A stretch of 64,000 nucleotides of DNA from Bacteroidota bacterium (GCA_023427985.1 JAEYZM010000014.1:96005-160004), one strand, 5' to 3'; positions 44,636-54,130 are shown, counted from the first letter of the stretch. The notes: generated by a model not told the origin, from the letters alone. Numbers and translations: made by a program.

Positions 44636-47080
44636 CTAAAATCTAGCAATTAACCTTAAATTTATTTGTCTGGATGTTAGGAAATTAGGCACCGCATATT
44701 GTTGTGCACGAACATCGCGAATCCATAAATATGAAATTGTATTTGATCTTCGGAATAAGTTAAATACTTCCGCATATAACATCATAGATTTAAAGGGTCC
44801 AAGTTTAGCAGAACCACCGGATCTCTTGCCAATCCATTCTTTCGAAAAACCAATATCGGCTCTCCAATAAGGTGGCATTCGTAGCGTGTCTTTATATCGG
44901 TTGAAATCCGGAGGACCAAATGGTAATCTCGATCCAAATACAACATTCAAATGCACTTTTACACTTGGATCTTTATTTAACTTATCCTGAAAAAAGATAG
45001 AAAAATTTACCCTCTGATCGGTAGGTCGAGGAATATAACCTGGATTAATTTTCAAAGAATCTACTCCATTCTGATCTTTTAAAAAATATGAATCGTTGTA
45101 TAAATTTTCTCGTGTTTGTAAAATGGATAAGCTGAACCAGGATTCTAAATCTTTCACAAATTCACCATTGATTTTAAAGTCGGCACCAGTCGTATAAGCA
45201 TCAGCTTTCTCGTTCGCATAATATCGTATCCGCACATTATCTACCTCATACGGAATCACATTTGACATTTGCTTATGGTATACTTCTGAAATAAATCTAA
45301 ATTTCCTTCCACCGAAAAATAAAAACTGATGATCGGCAGCAAGCACATAATGAATCGATTTTTGAGATGCCGGATTATTAGAAACCTTGCCATCGAAATT
45401 TCTTAATTCTCTATAGAATGGTGGTTGTACGTATGAACCTACACTTGCTCTGAACACCCAATCTTTTTCCCAATTGGGTTTAAAAGACAATGTTGTTCTA
45501 GGACTAATATTAAACTCATCTGTAAAATCCCAATAGGTAGCACGTACTCCAAAAACTAATTTCAAATCTTGTTTAGTAGATATGGGTAAGGTATGTTGTA
45601 AAAAAGCATTGATTCGATTGGTATTCAAATTAATTTTTGCTTTTACTACATCTTGCATGACAATGGAATTATCCAAATCTGGAACAGCATAATCGGCCGA
45701 ATCAATCAATGTCCATTCACTCAATCGATCGTCGATACGTTCATTCTGATATTTAATGCCCCAATTCCAATACCTATCGTTATTCTGATACTCCCCTTTA
45801 TGCTCAAAACTTTGAACCTGTGCCTGCAAAAAATTTCTTGCATGATTTAGAAAGCCACCAATACCTCTATTAGCTTTAACTTCACCAAATGTTTCTTTAC
45901 CAAAATCACTTTCAATTTCATCAAATACATATCGGCCTTCAATATCAAAAGCTTCTCGTTCATCGGTTACAAATCTTGAACTAATAAATTTTAAATTCAA
46001 ATTATTATTGGGTTTATAACTTGCAGTTACTGCACCCATCATACTTTGATATTTATTCCGCTCCTCCCCATCAAAGTCGATACTCAATCGTAAAATCTCA
46101 TTAAAAGAACCAAACGTTGTCTCCCTACTTTGTGGAATAACCGTATAGTTGTTGATGTTTAAATTTCCTAAAAAAGATACTTCCCATTCGGTACTTAAAT
46201 CGTAAGAAATAAAGGTTTGCAAATCATAAAATGAAGGCTGATAATCACCATCTACATCTAATGTCCCTAAGACATAACGTGTATTTTTATTTCTAAAACC
46301 AAGCAAATAACTCAGTCGTCTATTTTTATTCGTACCCTCTAAGTTCAAGCTGGCACCTAGTAATCCGGCCGACACTGAGCCACCGAAATCTTTTGGCTTT
46401 TTATATTTTATATCTAAAACCGACGACAATTTATCGCCATACTTTGCATCAAATCCACCCGCAGAAAATTTCACCGAGCTCACCATATCGGCATTAATAA
46501 AACTCAAGCCCTCTTGCTGACCTGAGCGCACCAAAAACGGTCGGTAAATTTCAACATCGTTCACATACACCAAATTCTCATCGAAATTTCCACCGCGTAC
46601 AGAGTACTGAGCACTCAACTCATTGTTCGATCGAACTCCGGGCAAAGTTTTTAAAATAGACTCAAAATTTCCTGATGCCGATGGTAGGTTACTAATTAGT
46701 TTCGGATCTATTTTTGTGATGGTAGAGGTCCTCTCCTCTTGACTTAAAACAATTACTTCCTTGATGTTCACATTTTTCTTTGTAAATGCCACATCAATTC
46801 TTTTTTGTTCCTTTTCATTTATGCCGATGTATTGCTTTACCGGTTCGTATCCGATGTATGCAAATTGTAATTCAATCGTAGTATCGGTATAAGGAAGTAT
46901 TAATTTATAATTTCCCAACTCATCGCTTTGGGTAGCAATATTGGTTCCTACGACACTAATGGTAACCAAGGGCATTGCTTTATTATTTTCATCCTTAATG
47001 ATACCAAACACACTGCTCTTCTTTTGTGAGAAGCTTGTAAATGCAAGGCTAAGAAGTATACTAAGGAAAAATAAACGCAT
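44636..47080 (-). CDS. TonB-dependent outer-membrane receptor with carboxypeptidase-regulatory N-domain
   Basis: This 814-aa protein has a signal peptide (MRLFFLSILLSLAFTSFSQ) and a CarboxypepD_reg-like domain (about 20-105, 'SSVFGIIKDENNKAMPLVTI'). A plug domain follows ('LPSASGNFESILKTLPGVRS', 'QYSVRGGNFDENLVYVNDVE'), then a 22-strand barrel ending in 'INLRLIARF' with a terminal aromatic. It resembles SusC-like import receptors, but no SusD partner is present. The substrate is unknown. It is 17 bp downstream of rpe on the same strand and probably co-transcribed. Confidence 0.92.
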   Translation of the reverse strand: MRLFFLSILLSLAFTSFSQKKSSVFGIIKDENNKAMPLVTISVVGTNIATQSDELGNYKLILPYTDTTIELQFAYIGYEPVKQYIGINEKEQKRIDVAFTKKNVNIKEVIVLSQEERTSTITKIDPKLISNLPSASGNFESILKTLPGVRSNNELSAQYSVRGGNFDENLVYVNDVEIYRPFLVRSGQQEGLSFINADMVSSVKFSAGGFDAKYGDKLSSVLDIKYKKPKDFGGSVSAGLLGASLNLEGTNKNRRLSYLLGFRNKNTRYVLGTLDVDGDYQPSFYDLQTFISYDLSTEWEVSFLGNLNINNYTVIPQSRETTFGSFNEILRLSIDFDGEERNKYQSMMGAVTASYKPNNNLNLKFISSRFVTDEREAFDIEGRYVFDEIESDFGKETFGEVKANRGIGGFLNHARNFLQAQVQSFEHKGEYQNNDRYWNWGIKYQNERIDDRLSEWTLIDSADYAVPDLDNSIVMQDVVKAKINLNTNRINAFLQHTLPISTKQDLKLVFGVRATYWDFTDEFNISPRTTLSFKPNWEKDWVFRASVGSYVQPPFYRELRNFDGKVSNNPASQKSIHYVLAADHQFLFFGGRKFRFISEVYHKQMSNVIPYEVDNVRIRYYANEKADAYTTGADFKINGEFVKDLESWFSLSILQTRENLYNDSYFLKDQNGVDSLKINPGYIPRPTDQRVNFSIFFQDKLNKDPSVKVHLNVVFGSRLPFGPPDFNRYKDTLRMPPYWRADIGFSKEWIGKRSGGSAKLGPFKSMMLYAEVFNLFRRSNTISYLWIRDVRAQQYAVPNFLTSRQINLRLIARF

Positions 47081-47097
47081 GTTGGGTATAACGCAGA

Positions 47098-47769
47098 TTA
47101 TACTTTTAAGGTATCTGCTTGTATATTTTTTAAACTAGAAATCATTTCTTCTGGATTTTCATGTGCAAAAACTGCATTGCCAGCAACCAATACATTCGCT
47201 CCTGCTTCGATTAACTTTTGAGCATTCTGTATACCTACACCACCATCAATTTCTATGAATAGATTAGGATTTTTTTGTCTAGCTAATTCTTTAAGTTTTT
47301 TGATTTTAGAATAAGTGTTATCAATAAATTTTTGTCCACCGAATCCTGGATTAACGCTCATCAAACAAACCAAATCAATATCGGCAATAATATCTTCTAA
47401 TGACGATATTGGAGTATGCGGATTCAATGCTACACCAGCTTTCATGCCCAATTGTTTAATGGCTTGAACCGTACGATGTAAATGAGTGCAAGCCTCCATA
47501 TGTACCGTTAACACATCGGCACCAGCATTTTTAAATTGTTCGAGGTATCGATCAGGCTCAACAATCATTAAATGTACATCAAGTGTTTTTGTTGCGTGCT
47601 TTTTTAAAGGTTGCATTAATGGAAAACCGAATGAAATATTGGGTACAAATACACCATCCATTATGTCCACATGAAACCAGTCGGCCTCACTCCTGTTAAT
47701 CATTTCAATATCGCGTTGCAAATTCCCAAAATCGGCCGATAAAATTGATGGTGCTATTAAATGTTTCAT
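47098..47769 (-). CDS. rpe: Ribulose-phosphate 3-epimerase
   Basis: This 223-aa TIM-barrel enzyme interconverts ribulose 5-phosphate and xylulose 5-phosphate in the pentose phosphate pathway. Motifs: 'APSILSADFGNLQRDIEM', 'WFHVDIMDGVFVPNISFG', 'DVHLMIVEPDRYLE', 'MSVNPGFGGQKFI' and 'IDGGVGIQNAQKLIEAGA', which contain the metal-binding His/Asp residues. Length is typical. It has its own consensus promoter. Confidence 0.96.
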   Translation of the reverse strand: MKHLIAPSILSADFGNLQRDIEMINRSEADWFHVDIMDGVFVPNISFGFPLMQPLKKHATKTLDVHLMIVEPDRYLEQFKNAGADVLTVHMEACTHLHRTVQAIKQLGMKAGVALNPHTPISSLEDIIADIDLVCLMSVNPGFGGQKFIDNTYSKIKKLKELARQKNPNLFIEIDGGVGIQNAQKLIEAGANVLVAGNAVFAHENPEEMISSLKNIQADTLKV

Positions 47770-47786
47770 TCGTATATAAATATAAG

Positions 47787-47816
47787 CAAAAATACGTTTT
47801 ATATCTTAGATGACAA
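47787..47816 (-). promoter_or_regulatory. rpe: Promoter of rpe (TTG-N19-TATTTTTG)
   Basis: On the minus strand TTG at 47814-47816 and TATTTTTG at 47787-47794 are separated by exactly 19 nt. Predicted start is about 10 nt before the ATG at 47769, giving a very short leader. Confidence 0.78.
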
Positions 47817-47942
47817 GGTTCAGTTAGGTAATATACTCGTTTGGGAATTAAAATTTCATTTCAATCTTCACTATGAGTACATTCGTATATTGAACAGTAA
47901 AATTAACAAACAAATACCTATATATTATAATACCCAATTAAC

Positions 47943-48494
47943 ATGAAAAAAATAATATTATTAGTATTTATAGCTATAATAAGCTTAAATCTATACGCAC
48001 AAGACATTCAACAATCGAAAGCTATTAATGTAAAATTCTTCTCATCTGCACCCTTAGAAGATATTGAAGCAATAACTAAAAATGGCACATCCGTATTAAC
48101 ACTTTCGAAAAATGAATTTTTCTTTTTAGTGCCCATCAAATCCTTCAGTTTTAAAAGTTCATTGATGCAAGAGCACTTTAATGAAAATTATATGGAGAGC
48201 GACAAGTATCCGGATGCTCGGTTTTCTGGTAAGATCAACGAAACAATTGATTGGAAAAAAGATGGGACTTATCCAGTAACTGTTACAGGAAAATTATCGA
48301 TTCATGGTGTAAACAAGGAAAGAACCATTAATGGTACAGTTATCATTAAGAATGGGATTATCAGTATACAATCGAAGTTCGATGTTTCGTGTAAAGAACA
48401 TGAAATAAAAATTCCATCCATGATGACCGAAAAAATTGCGGAAGTTGTTGCTGTTAGTGTTGATGGTGCTTATGCTCCTTATTTAAAAAAATAA
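47943..48494 (+). CDS. YceI family periplasmic lipid-binding protein
   Basis: This 183-aa protein has a signal peptide (MKKIILLVFIAIISLNLYAQ) and a YceI-like lipocalin-type domain: 'IKSFSFKSSLMQEHFNENYM', 'SDKYPDARFSG', 'VTGKLSIHGVNKERTINGTV' and a 'FDVSCKEHEI' end. Family members bind isoprenoid-type lipids in a beta-barrel; the ligand here is unknown. No consensus promoter was found in the 173 bp between it and divergent rpe. Confidence 0.92.
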   Translation: MKKIILLVFIAIISLNLYAQDIQQSKAINVKFFSSAPLEDIEAITKNGTSVLTLSKNEFFFLVPIKSFSFKSSLMQEHFNENYMESDKYPDARFSGKINETIDWKKDGTYPVTVTGKLSIHGVNKERTINGTVIIKNGIISIQSKFDVSCKEHEIKIPSMMTEKIAEVVAVSVDGAYAPYLKK

Positions 48495-48548
48495 AAATTA
48501 ATTTTTTATTGCTGGGATTTGCTATATTAGTTCCCCCTCTAAAAAATT

Positions 48549-48947
48549 ATGGCTGAACTATTAACTAAACCCAACAAGAAACTACCTATTGAAAGAATTA
48601 TAGATTTACAAGAATGTGAAAAAAAACAAGGCGATTGTAAAGAGTTAATTCAATTGATGCGAGAAGTTACAAATGAAGAACCTCAAATGTGGGGAAGTAG
48701 TATTATTGGTTTTGGCAAACACCATTACAAATATGAAAGCGGAAGAGAAGGTGATTGGTTTAAAATAGGATTTTCTCCAAGAAAACAAAACATTACGATT
48801 TATGTAACGGCTGGGTTCAAAGATTATGACTCAATACTCAGTAAACTTGGAAAATATAAGTTGGGGAAAAGTTGTATCTATATTAAACAACTCGTAGATA
48901 TTGATAAAACTGTGCTTAAAAAAATCTTAAAACATTCAATAAAATAA
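48549..48947 (+). CDS. DUF1801 domain protein
   Basis: This 132-aa protein shows the DUF1801/YdhG-like pattern: 'LIQLMREVTNEEPQMWGSSI', 'IGFGKHHYKYESGREGDWFK', 'IGFSPRKQNITIYV' and 'LGKYKLGKSCIYIKQLVDID'. The cytosolic fold is known from structures, but no function is assigned. A bidirectional terminator overlaps its stop. Confidence 0.9.
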   Translation: MAELLTKPNKKLPIERIIDLQECEKKQGDCKELIQLMREVTNEEPQMWGSSIIGFGKHHYKYESGREGDWFKIGFSPRKQNITIYVTAGFKDYDSILSKLGKYKLGKSCIYIKQLVDIDKTVLKKILKHSIK

Positions 48948-48973
48948 AAGGGTCGAATTTCTTCGACCCTTTT
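48946..48973. terminator. Bidirectional terminator between DUF1801 gene and pnp
   Basis: A perfect 12-bp stem (AAAAGGGTCGAA / TTCGACCCTTTT) with a 4-nt loop. T-runs follow on both strands, and it begins inside the DUF1801 stop codon. Confidence 0.9.
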
Positions 48974-49015
48974 TTATTTACAATTTTAGTTTATGCGATT
49001 TTCGTTTTCTCAGCA

Positions 49016-51181
49016 TTATTCTGACTTTTCAGACTTTTCAGATTTCTCTGTCTTCTCTGGTCTAGGCAATAACACTTTTCTCGATAATTTCAACTTACCA
49101 GTTTTTTTATCAACCTCGATAAGTTTAACCTTTACTTCCTCACCTACTTCTAACACACCTTCCATAGTTTCAAATCGTTTCCAATCGATTTCTGAAATGT
49201 GTAGAAGACCATCTTTACCTGGTAAGATTTCAACGAATGCTCCGAATGGCATAATAGATTTCACTTTACCTTCGTAAACTTCTCCTACTTCAGGTACAGT
49301 TGTCATGCCTTTGATCTTCGCATACACTTGATCAATAGCATCTTTATTATCGGCATAAATTTGAACTACACCAACATTGTCTTTTTCTTCAATGCTAATC
49401 GTAGCACCACTTTCGCGTTGCATTTCTTGAATTACTTTTCCTCCAGGGCCAATAATTGCTCCGATAAATTCTTTCGCAATTCTCAACTCCACAATTCTAG
49501 GAGCATGTGCTTTATAATCCTCTCTTGGAGTATCGATAGTCGTCAACATTTCATTTAAGATATGTGCACGACCTTCTTTAGCTTGTTGTAATGCTTCCGA
49601 TAAAACTGAACTTGCTAATCCATCGATCTTCAAATCCATTTGACAAGCAGTAATACCTTTTGTAGTACCAGTAACTTTAAAGTCCATATCACCTAAATGA
49701 TCTTCATCACCTAGAATATCTGATAACACTGCGTACTTACCTGTTTTAGGATCTAAGATTAATCCCATTGCAATTCCAGATACTGGTGCCTTAATTTTCA
49801 CACCCGCATCCATCAATGCTAATGTACCAGCACAAACAGTTGCCATTGAAGAAGAACCGTTTGATTCTAAAATATCAGAAACTACGCGAACAACATATGG
49901 ATTCTCTGTATCTGGAGGTAATACTTTTTTCAATGAACGCATTGCCAAATTACCATGTCCAACTTCTCTTCTACCTGGACCTCTGTTCGGGCGAACTTCA
50001 CCTGTAGAAAATCCTGGGAAGTTATAATGTAAGATGAACTTGTTATAACCGAAGAACATTGCTCCATCGATCATTTGTTCGTTTGTTTTTGCACCCAATG
50101 TAACTGTCGTTAAAGATTGAGTTTCACCACGTGTGAAAATCGCTGATCCATGTGCCGATGGAAGGTAACCTACTTCCGACCAAATAGGACGAATTTGTTT
50201 TGTATTTCTACCATCTAAACGAATACCTTCATTTAAAATCAAAGCACGTACTGCTTCTTTTTCTAAATCGTGATAATATTTTTTCATCAACCAAGCGAAT
50301 GAAGAATCGGCCATCTCTTCCGTTACCGTTGCTTCAAACTCGTCACGAATGGCTCTGAATGCTACCGCTCTTTCATCTTTACCTAGTGCTGATTTTGCAA
50401 CTTGGTAAATTCTATCGTATGCAAAAGATCTAATGCGCTCCATCAATTCTGGCATCGCATCTGGCTCATGCTTGTATTCTCTTTTAGTTTTAGCACCAAC
50501 TTTAGCTAAAAAATCTAATTGAGCTTGAACTTGTAATTTGATTGCTTCGTGGGCAAACATAATTGCATCTGCCATCTCTTGCTCAGATACTTCGTTCATC
50601 TCCCCTTCCACCATACAAATATCTTTCGCATTACCCGCAACAATTAAATCCATATCTGCTCTTTCGATATCAGATATTAATGGGTTGATTTGGAATGCAC
50701 CATCAATTCTTGCAACACGAACTTCTGAAATAGGACCATTAAATGGAATATCAGAAATAGTTAAGGCTGCCGATGCTGCCAATGCCGCTAAAGCATCGGG
50801 CATAATATTTTTATCCGCAGAAATTAATGAAACCATTACTTGCGTATCGGCATGATAATCTTCTGGGAACATTGGACGCAATGCCCTGTCAATTAATCTC
50901 GAAATTAAAACTTCGTAATCCGATAATTTTGATTCACGCTTTAAGAAACCACCTGGTATTCTACCTGTAGAAGCGTATTTTTCTTGATAATCAACCGATA
51001 AAGGTAAGAAGTCGGTCCCTTCTTTTGCATCTTTCGACGAAACTACCGTCGCTAGGAGCATCGTATCTCCCATTTTTACCACTACTGATCCATCAGCTTG
51101 TTTTGCTAATTTCCCAGTTTCGATGGAAATCTTTTTCCCATCTCCCATGACAAATTCATGGGTAATTCCAATTTTCGACAT
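49016..51181 (-). CDS. pnp: Polyribonucleotide nucleotidyltransferase
   Basis: This 721-aa phosphorolytic 3'-5' exoribonuclease has two RNase PH domains (first about 15-230; second about 330-540 with '[19 protein letters not shown]'), a KH domain (about 560-620, '[18 protein letters not shown]') and an S1 domain (about 630-700, '[20 protein letters not shown]'). The C-terminus is a short tandem repeat ([13 protein letters not shown]) encoded by a 9-bp repeated DNA unit. It is separated from rpsO by a terminator and has its own promoter box. Confidence 0.96.
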   Translation of the reverse strand: MSKIGITHEFVMGDGKKISIETGKLAKQADGSVVVKMGDTMLLATVVSSKDAKEGTDFLPLSVDYQEKYASTGRIPGGFLKRESKLSDYEVLISRLIDRALRPMFPEDYHADTQVMVSLISADKNIMPDALAALAASAALTISDIPFNGPISEVRVARIDGAFQINPLISDIERADMDLIVAGNAKDICMVEGEMNEVSEQEMADAIMFAHEAIKLQVQAQLDFLAKVGAKTKREYKHEPDAMPELMERIRSFAYDRIYQVAKSALGKDERAVAFRAIRDEFEATVTEEMADSSFAWLMKKYYHDLEKEAVRALILNEGIRLDGRNTKQIRPIWSEVGYLPSAHGSAIFTRGETQSLTTVTLGAKTNEQMIDGAMFFGYNKFILHYNFPGFSTGEVRPNRGPGRREVGHGNLAMRSLKKVLPPDTENPYVVRVVSDILESNGSSSMATVCAGTLALMDAGVKIKAPVSGIAMGLILDPKTGKYAVLSDILGDEDHLGDMDFKVTGTTKGITACQMDLKIDGLASSVLSEALQQAKEGRAHILNEMLTTIDTPREDYKAHAPRIVELRIAKEFIGAIIGPGGKVIQEMQRESGATISIEEKDNVGVVQIYADNKDAIDQVYAKIKGMTTVPEVGEVYEGKVKSIMPFGAFVEILPGKDGLLHISEIDWKRFETMEGVLEVGEEVKVKLIEVDKKTGKLKLSRKVLLPRPEKTEKSEKSEKSE

Positions 51182-51206
51182 ATTATTTTTTCTGTATTTA
51201 TCGGCG

Positions 51207-51214
51207 CAAAGGTA
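51207..51214 (-). promoter_or_regulatory. pnp: Promoter -7 box (TACCTTTG) of pnp
   Basis: It matches TAnnTTTG on the minus strand, placing the start about 20 nt before the pnp ATG. A TTC (not TTG) lies 18 nt upstream. It is just downstream of the rpsO terminator, so pnp seems to have an independent promoter. Confidence 0.6.
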
Positions 51215-51259
51215 CTGAATTATATTTAAAATGAAGATTTATAGGCTTAAAACGAAAAA

Positions 51260-51288
51260 AGCCGTTCCGATTTACATCGGAGACGGCT
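51260..51288 (-). terminator. rpsO: Terminator of rpsO
   Basis: An 11-bp GC-rich stem with one bulged base (AGCCGT-TCCGA / TCGGA-G-ACGGCT) and a 6-nt loop. On the minus strand it is followed by a run of six T's. Confidence 0.9.
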
Positions 51289-51312
51289 CTTAAAACATAA
51301 AACATGAAAAAA

Positions 51313-51582
51313 TTATTTACGAAGATCTAATTTCTTCACAATTGCACGGTAACGCTCAATGTCTTTGTTCATTAAGTAGTTTAACAATGCACGTCTCTTA
51401 CCAACTAATTTTTGTAGAGACAATTGTGTAGAAAAATCTTTCTTATTTTTCTTTAAATGTTCTGTCAAATGGCTAATTCTGTATGAGAATAATGCGATTT
51501 GACCTTCTGCGCTACCAGTATCGGTTGCGCCTTTTCCGTGAGATGCGAAGATCTCTTTCTTTTTTTCTGTACTTAAATACAT
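51313..51582 (-). CDS. rpsO: 30S ribosomal protein S15
   Basis: This 89-aa protein shows S15 signatures 'ATDTGSAEGQIALFSYRISH', 'LTEHLKKNKKDFSTQLSLQK' and 'LVGKRRALLNYLMNKDIERY'. S15 binds 16S rRNA helices 20-22 early in 30S assembly. It lies upstream of pnp, as in many bacteria, but here a terminator and new promoter separate them. A candidate promoter lies 47 nt upstream. Confidence 0.97.
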   Translation of the reverse strand: MYLSTEKKKEIFASHGKGATDTGSAEGQIALFSYRISHLTEHLKKNKKDFSTQLSLQKLVGKRRALLNYLMNKDIERYRAIVKKLDLRK

Positions 51583-51628
51583 TACTTGAATGGTACTAAA
51601 GCGTTAAACAATTGATTAATTTGGACTA

Positions 51629-51636
51629 CAAAAATA
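51629..51636 (-). promoter_or_regulatory. rpsO: Candidate -7 box (TATTTTTG) of rpsO
   Basis: It matches TAnnTTTG on the minus strand; a start about 40 nt before the rpsO ATG would leave a leader long enough for S15 autoregulation. No TTG at the 19-nt position. Confidence 0.4.
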
Positions 51637-51751
51637 AGGCAATTCCTGAACTTTGGAAAGGATTTTTTACATAAATTTTTAAATGTTGGATTAGAGCGAT
51701 TTAAAAGCGGTTTTGTATAAATTTTACTCGATGCAACACATCGGCATAGAC

Positions 51752-51779
51752 AATAGACCAAAACATAAAATGGTCTATT
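51752..51779 (+). terminator. Orphan hairpin in the rpsO/thioesterase spacer
   Basis: A perfect 9-bp stem (AATAGACCA / TGGTCTATT) with a 10-nt loop, followed on the plus strand by TTTCGTTT. No gene ends just upstream on the plus strand, so it may end an unannotated small RNA or belong to the leader of the thioesterase mRNA. Confidence 0.45.
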
Positions 51780-51845
51780 TCGTTTAAAATTCAATTAAAT
51801 TATTAGAATATTAGTATTTATTCTATTTTTAGGGCAGCAAATAAA

Positions 51846-52268
51846 ATGGAAAATAAAGTTCAATTCAGCAAGTTTTCGACCGAGATGCAGGTCAGGCCAG
51901 ATGACATCGATATGAATCAGCATGTGCATAATTCGAGGTATTTCGATTATGTATTGGCGGCTCGATATATTCAAATGGAAGAGCATTATAAATTCCCTAT
52001 GGAGAAATTTATTGAAAACAATTACGGCTGGGTAGTGAGTAAGGCGATTGTGGAGTATAAAAGAGCATTAGGATTGGGCGACAAATTTATTGTTACGACA
52101 GGAATTACTGAAATGCTATACAAAGGTTGCATCGTAGAGTTCGAAATTAAGAATGCAAAAACGAATAAGGTCTGCTGTGATGGCGAATTTCATTATACCA
52201 TGGTCAATATTCAAACAGGCCGATCTGAAATTGTTCCGGATTGGATAAAAGAAGCATACAGTATTTAG
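51846..52268 (+). CDS. Hotdog-fold acyl-CoA/acyl-ACP thioesterase-like protein
   Basis: This 140-aa 4HBT-type hotdog protein contains 'EMQVRPDDIDMNQHVHNSRYFD', in which the Asp preceding 'MNQHVHN' corresponds to the usual catalytic acidic residue (positions about 15-32). The rest, 'IVEYKRALGLGDKFIVTTGI', fits the family. It probably hydrolyses an acyl-CoA or acyl-ACP thioester in the cytosol; the substrate is unknown. It is convergent with ddl, 11 bp apart. Confidence 0.85.
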   Translation: MENKVQFSKFSTEMQVRPDDIDMNQHVHNSRYFDYVLAARYIQMEEHYKFPMEKFIENNYGWVVSKAIVEYKRALGLGDKFIVTTGITEMLYKGCIVEFEIKNAKTNKVCCDGEFHYTMVNIQTGRSEIVPDWIKEAYSI

Positions 52269-52279
52269 TTCAAAAGTTT

Positions 52280-53269
52280 CTACAAAATCTGCTCGATAAG
52301 ACTGCCGTAAAAATCTTTCATATTGCCACCCATTGCGCGTACTTGTTGGGGAATAATGCTATTTTCCGACTGACCAGGAACCGTGTTCACCTCGAGGACA
52401 TACATATTGTTCGCCGACTTTTCTAGGATATAATCGATACGAACCACGCCTGCACAATTGAGTCGATCGTAAATTCGAACCATCGCACGCTCAACCCTAG
52501 CCTTCTCTTCATCCGTCATTCGGCCCGGAGTAATTTCCTCCGTAACACCCGTCGTGTACTTTGCCTCAAAATCAAAAAACTCTTTCGACGAAACAATCTC
52601 TGTAGCCGGCAAAGTTTGAATCTTTCCATTCAATTTCACAATCCCAATGGTAAATTCCCGTCCTTCAATAAATTCTTCCACTAAGACTTGATCGTCCTCA
52701 GCAAAAGCTTTCTCTAAAGCCAATGGCAATTCATCGGCTTGCTTCACTTTACTCATGCCGATGCTACTTCCTCCATTATTAGGCTTTACAAACAAAGGCA
52801 ATTGGAGTTTGGATAAAATTTCTTCAGCAGCCATTGGACTATGAGCAAACAATTGCATCGACTTTGCCACAAAAACTTCATCGATATCGGCAATAACACT
52901 TTTTGTATAAGCTTTATTCATTGTGATGGCCGATGTAATGGCGTTACAGGTCTGATAGGGTATATTTAACATATCGAAATAACCTTGCAGCTTACCATCT
53001 TCACCCGGAGAGCCGTGAATGATAATGAATGCGGCATCGAACTTTACTTTTTGATTTCCCAATTGAATGCTAAAATCATTTTTATCGATTGGAAATGTGT
53101 TATTTTCATCGTCCACATATCGCCATGATTCTTTATCGATAATCAAGCGGTAAACATTGTACTTCTCCTTATCGAGATTATGATACACCGTCTCAGCACT
53201 TTTCATAGATATAACAATCTCTCCCGTAAAGCCACCAGCCACCAATGCGATATTCTTTTTCATGTTCAT
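52280..53269 (-). CDS. ddl: D-alanine--D-alanine ligase
   Basis: This 329-aa ATP-grasp enzyme makes D-Ala-D-Ala for peptidoglycan. Motifs: 'KKNIALVAGGFTGEIVIS' at the N-terminus, 'AAFIIIHGSPGEDGKLQGYF', 'FVKPNNGGSSIGMSKV', 'VEEFIEGREFTIGIV' and 'VLEVNTVPGQSENSIIPQQV' with metal-binding residues. The start could be either of two methionines two codons apart. It is divergent from the PASTA gene; the shared spacer is under 100 bp. Confidence 0.94.
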   Translation of the reverse strand: MNMKKNIALVAGGFTGEIVISMKSAETVYHNLDKEKYNVYRLIIDKESWRYVDDENNTFPIDKNDFSIQLGNQKVKFDAAFIIIHGSPGEDGKLQGYFDMLNIPYQTCNAITSAITMNKAYTKSVIADIDEVFVAKSMQLFAHSPMAAEEILSKLQLPLFVKPNNGGSSIGMSKVKQADELPLALEKAFAEDDQVLVEEFIEGREFTIGIVKLNGKIQTLPATEIVSSKEFFDFEAKYTTGVTEEITPGRMTDEEKARVERAMVRIYDRLNCAGVVRIDYILEKSANNMYVLEVNTVPGQSENSIIPQQVRAMGGNMKDFYGSLIEQIL

Positions 53270-53309
53270 ATTATTTAATGCAAATAAATAAATTTTTTAT
53301 GCATCTCCA

Positions 53310-53317
53310 TAGATTTG
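53310..53317 (+). promoter_or_regulatory. Candidate -7 box (TAGATTTG) of the PASTA gene run
   Basis: It matches TAnnTTTG and would give a leader of about 35 nt before the ATG at 53360. The -33 region has no TTG. Confidence 0.4.
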
Positions 53318-53359
53318 ATTCCTTATTTTAAAAAGATTTGAATATGTTTGAAAAAGTAT

Positions 53360-54130
53360 ATGAAGGCATTTTTTCAGTTTTTAAAAAGTAAAGATTTCAT
53401 TAAACATTTAAGCATTGCAATTCTCATAATTGCATGCGTATTGTTCTTAGTGTTTAAATGGCTTAACATTTATACCCGTCATGGTGAAACCGTAAGTATT
53501 CCAGATTTAAAAGGATTAGATATTACCGAAGCTATGGAGGTATTGGAGGAACAAGGTTTTCGATACGTTGTCGATTCCATCTATACCGATAAAGCAGATG
53601 CTGGCACAGTCTACGAACAAGAGCCCGAAGCAAATGCATTAGTAAAAGAAAATCGAACCATTTACCTAACCATTGTATCGTCCGATGCTCCAAGCGTAAA
53701 ACTACCAGATTTAATCGATGTGAGTTTACGTGAAGCCAAAGCAATTTTAGAAAGCTATGGAATTCAAGTGGGGCAATTAATATACAAACCTGATTTAGCA
53801 CAGAATGCCGTATTAGCTGTTGAACATAAAGGTAAAACCTTGAACAAAGGTGATTTATTGAAGAAAGGCGATGTAGTGAATCTAGTCTTAGGCGATGGAT
53901 ATGGGAATCTGAAAGTGAATATTCCAAACTTAATCGGCCTAACATATGACGAAGCATTATTTGTATTAAAAGGTTCCAAATTATTAATGGGTGCAATAAT
54001 ATTCGATGGAAATACGAGCGACACTGTCAATGCAGTTGTATACAAACAGTCGCCAGAATTTTCAAGCGATACCAGCATCAATCAAATTAGTCAAGGCGAA
54101 ACCATCGACATCTATTTAAAAGTGCAATAA
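53360..54130 (+). CDS. Membrane-anchored PASTA domain protein
   Basis: I use the ATG at 53360 (an upstream in-frame TTG at 53348 is possible). The 256-aa protein has one N-terminal transmembrane helix ('HLSIAILIIACVLFLVFKWL') and three PASTA domains outside: 'VSIPDLKGLDITEAMEVLEE', 'VKLPDLIDVSLREAKAILES' and 'VNIPNLIGLTYDEALFVLKG'. PASTA domains bind muropeptides or beta-lactams and usually sit on PBPs or Ser/Thr kinases. Here there is no catalytic domain, as is common in Bacteroidota beside ddl. A sensor or scaffold in wall synthesis is inferred. Confidence 0.9.
   Translation: MKAFFQFLKSKDFIKHLSIAILIIACVLFLVFKWLNIYTRHGETVSIPDLKGLDITEAMEVLEEQGFRYVVDSIYTDKADAGTVYEQEPEANALVKENRTIYLTIVSSDAPSVKLPDLIDVSLREAKAILESYGIQVGQLIYKPDLAQNAVLAVEHKGKTLNKGDLLKKGDVVNLVLGDGYGNLKVNIPNLIGLTYDEALFVLKGSKLLMGAIIFDGNTSDTVNAVVYKQSPEFSSDTSINQISQGETIDIYLKVQ

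Noticed and set aside
47761..47946. 61-codon plus-strand frame in the rpe/yceI spacer
   Set aside because: It overlaps the rpe start and promoter; its translation is unremarkable, and no promoter or conserved feature supports it.
49016..49060. Short tandem repeat at the end of pnp as a recent expansion or phase-variable site
   Set aside because: It is in frame with a 9-bp unit and only about three copies; charged tails of variable length are common in this protein.
51582..51794. 70-codon minus-strand frame upstream of rpsO
   Set aside because: It runs through the candidate rpsO promoter and a hairpin, and its composition looks random.
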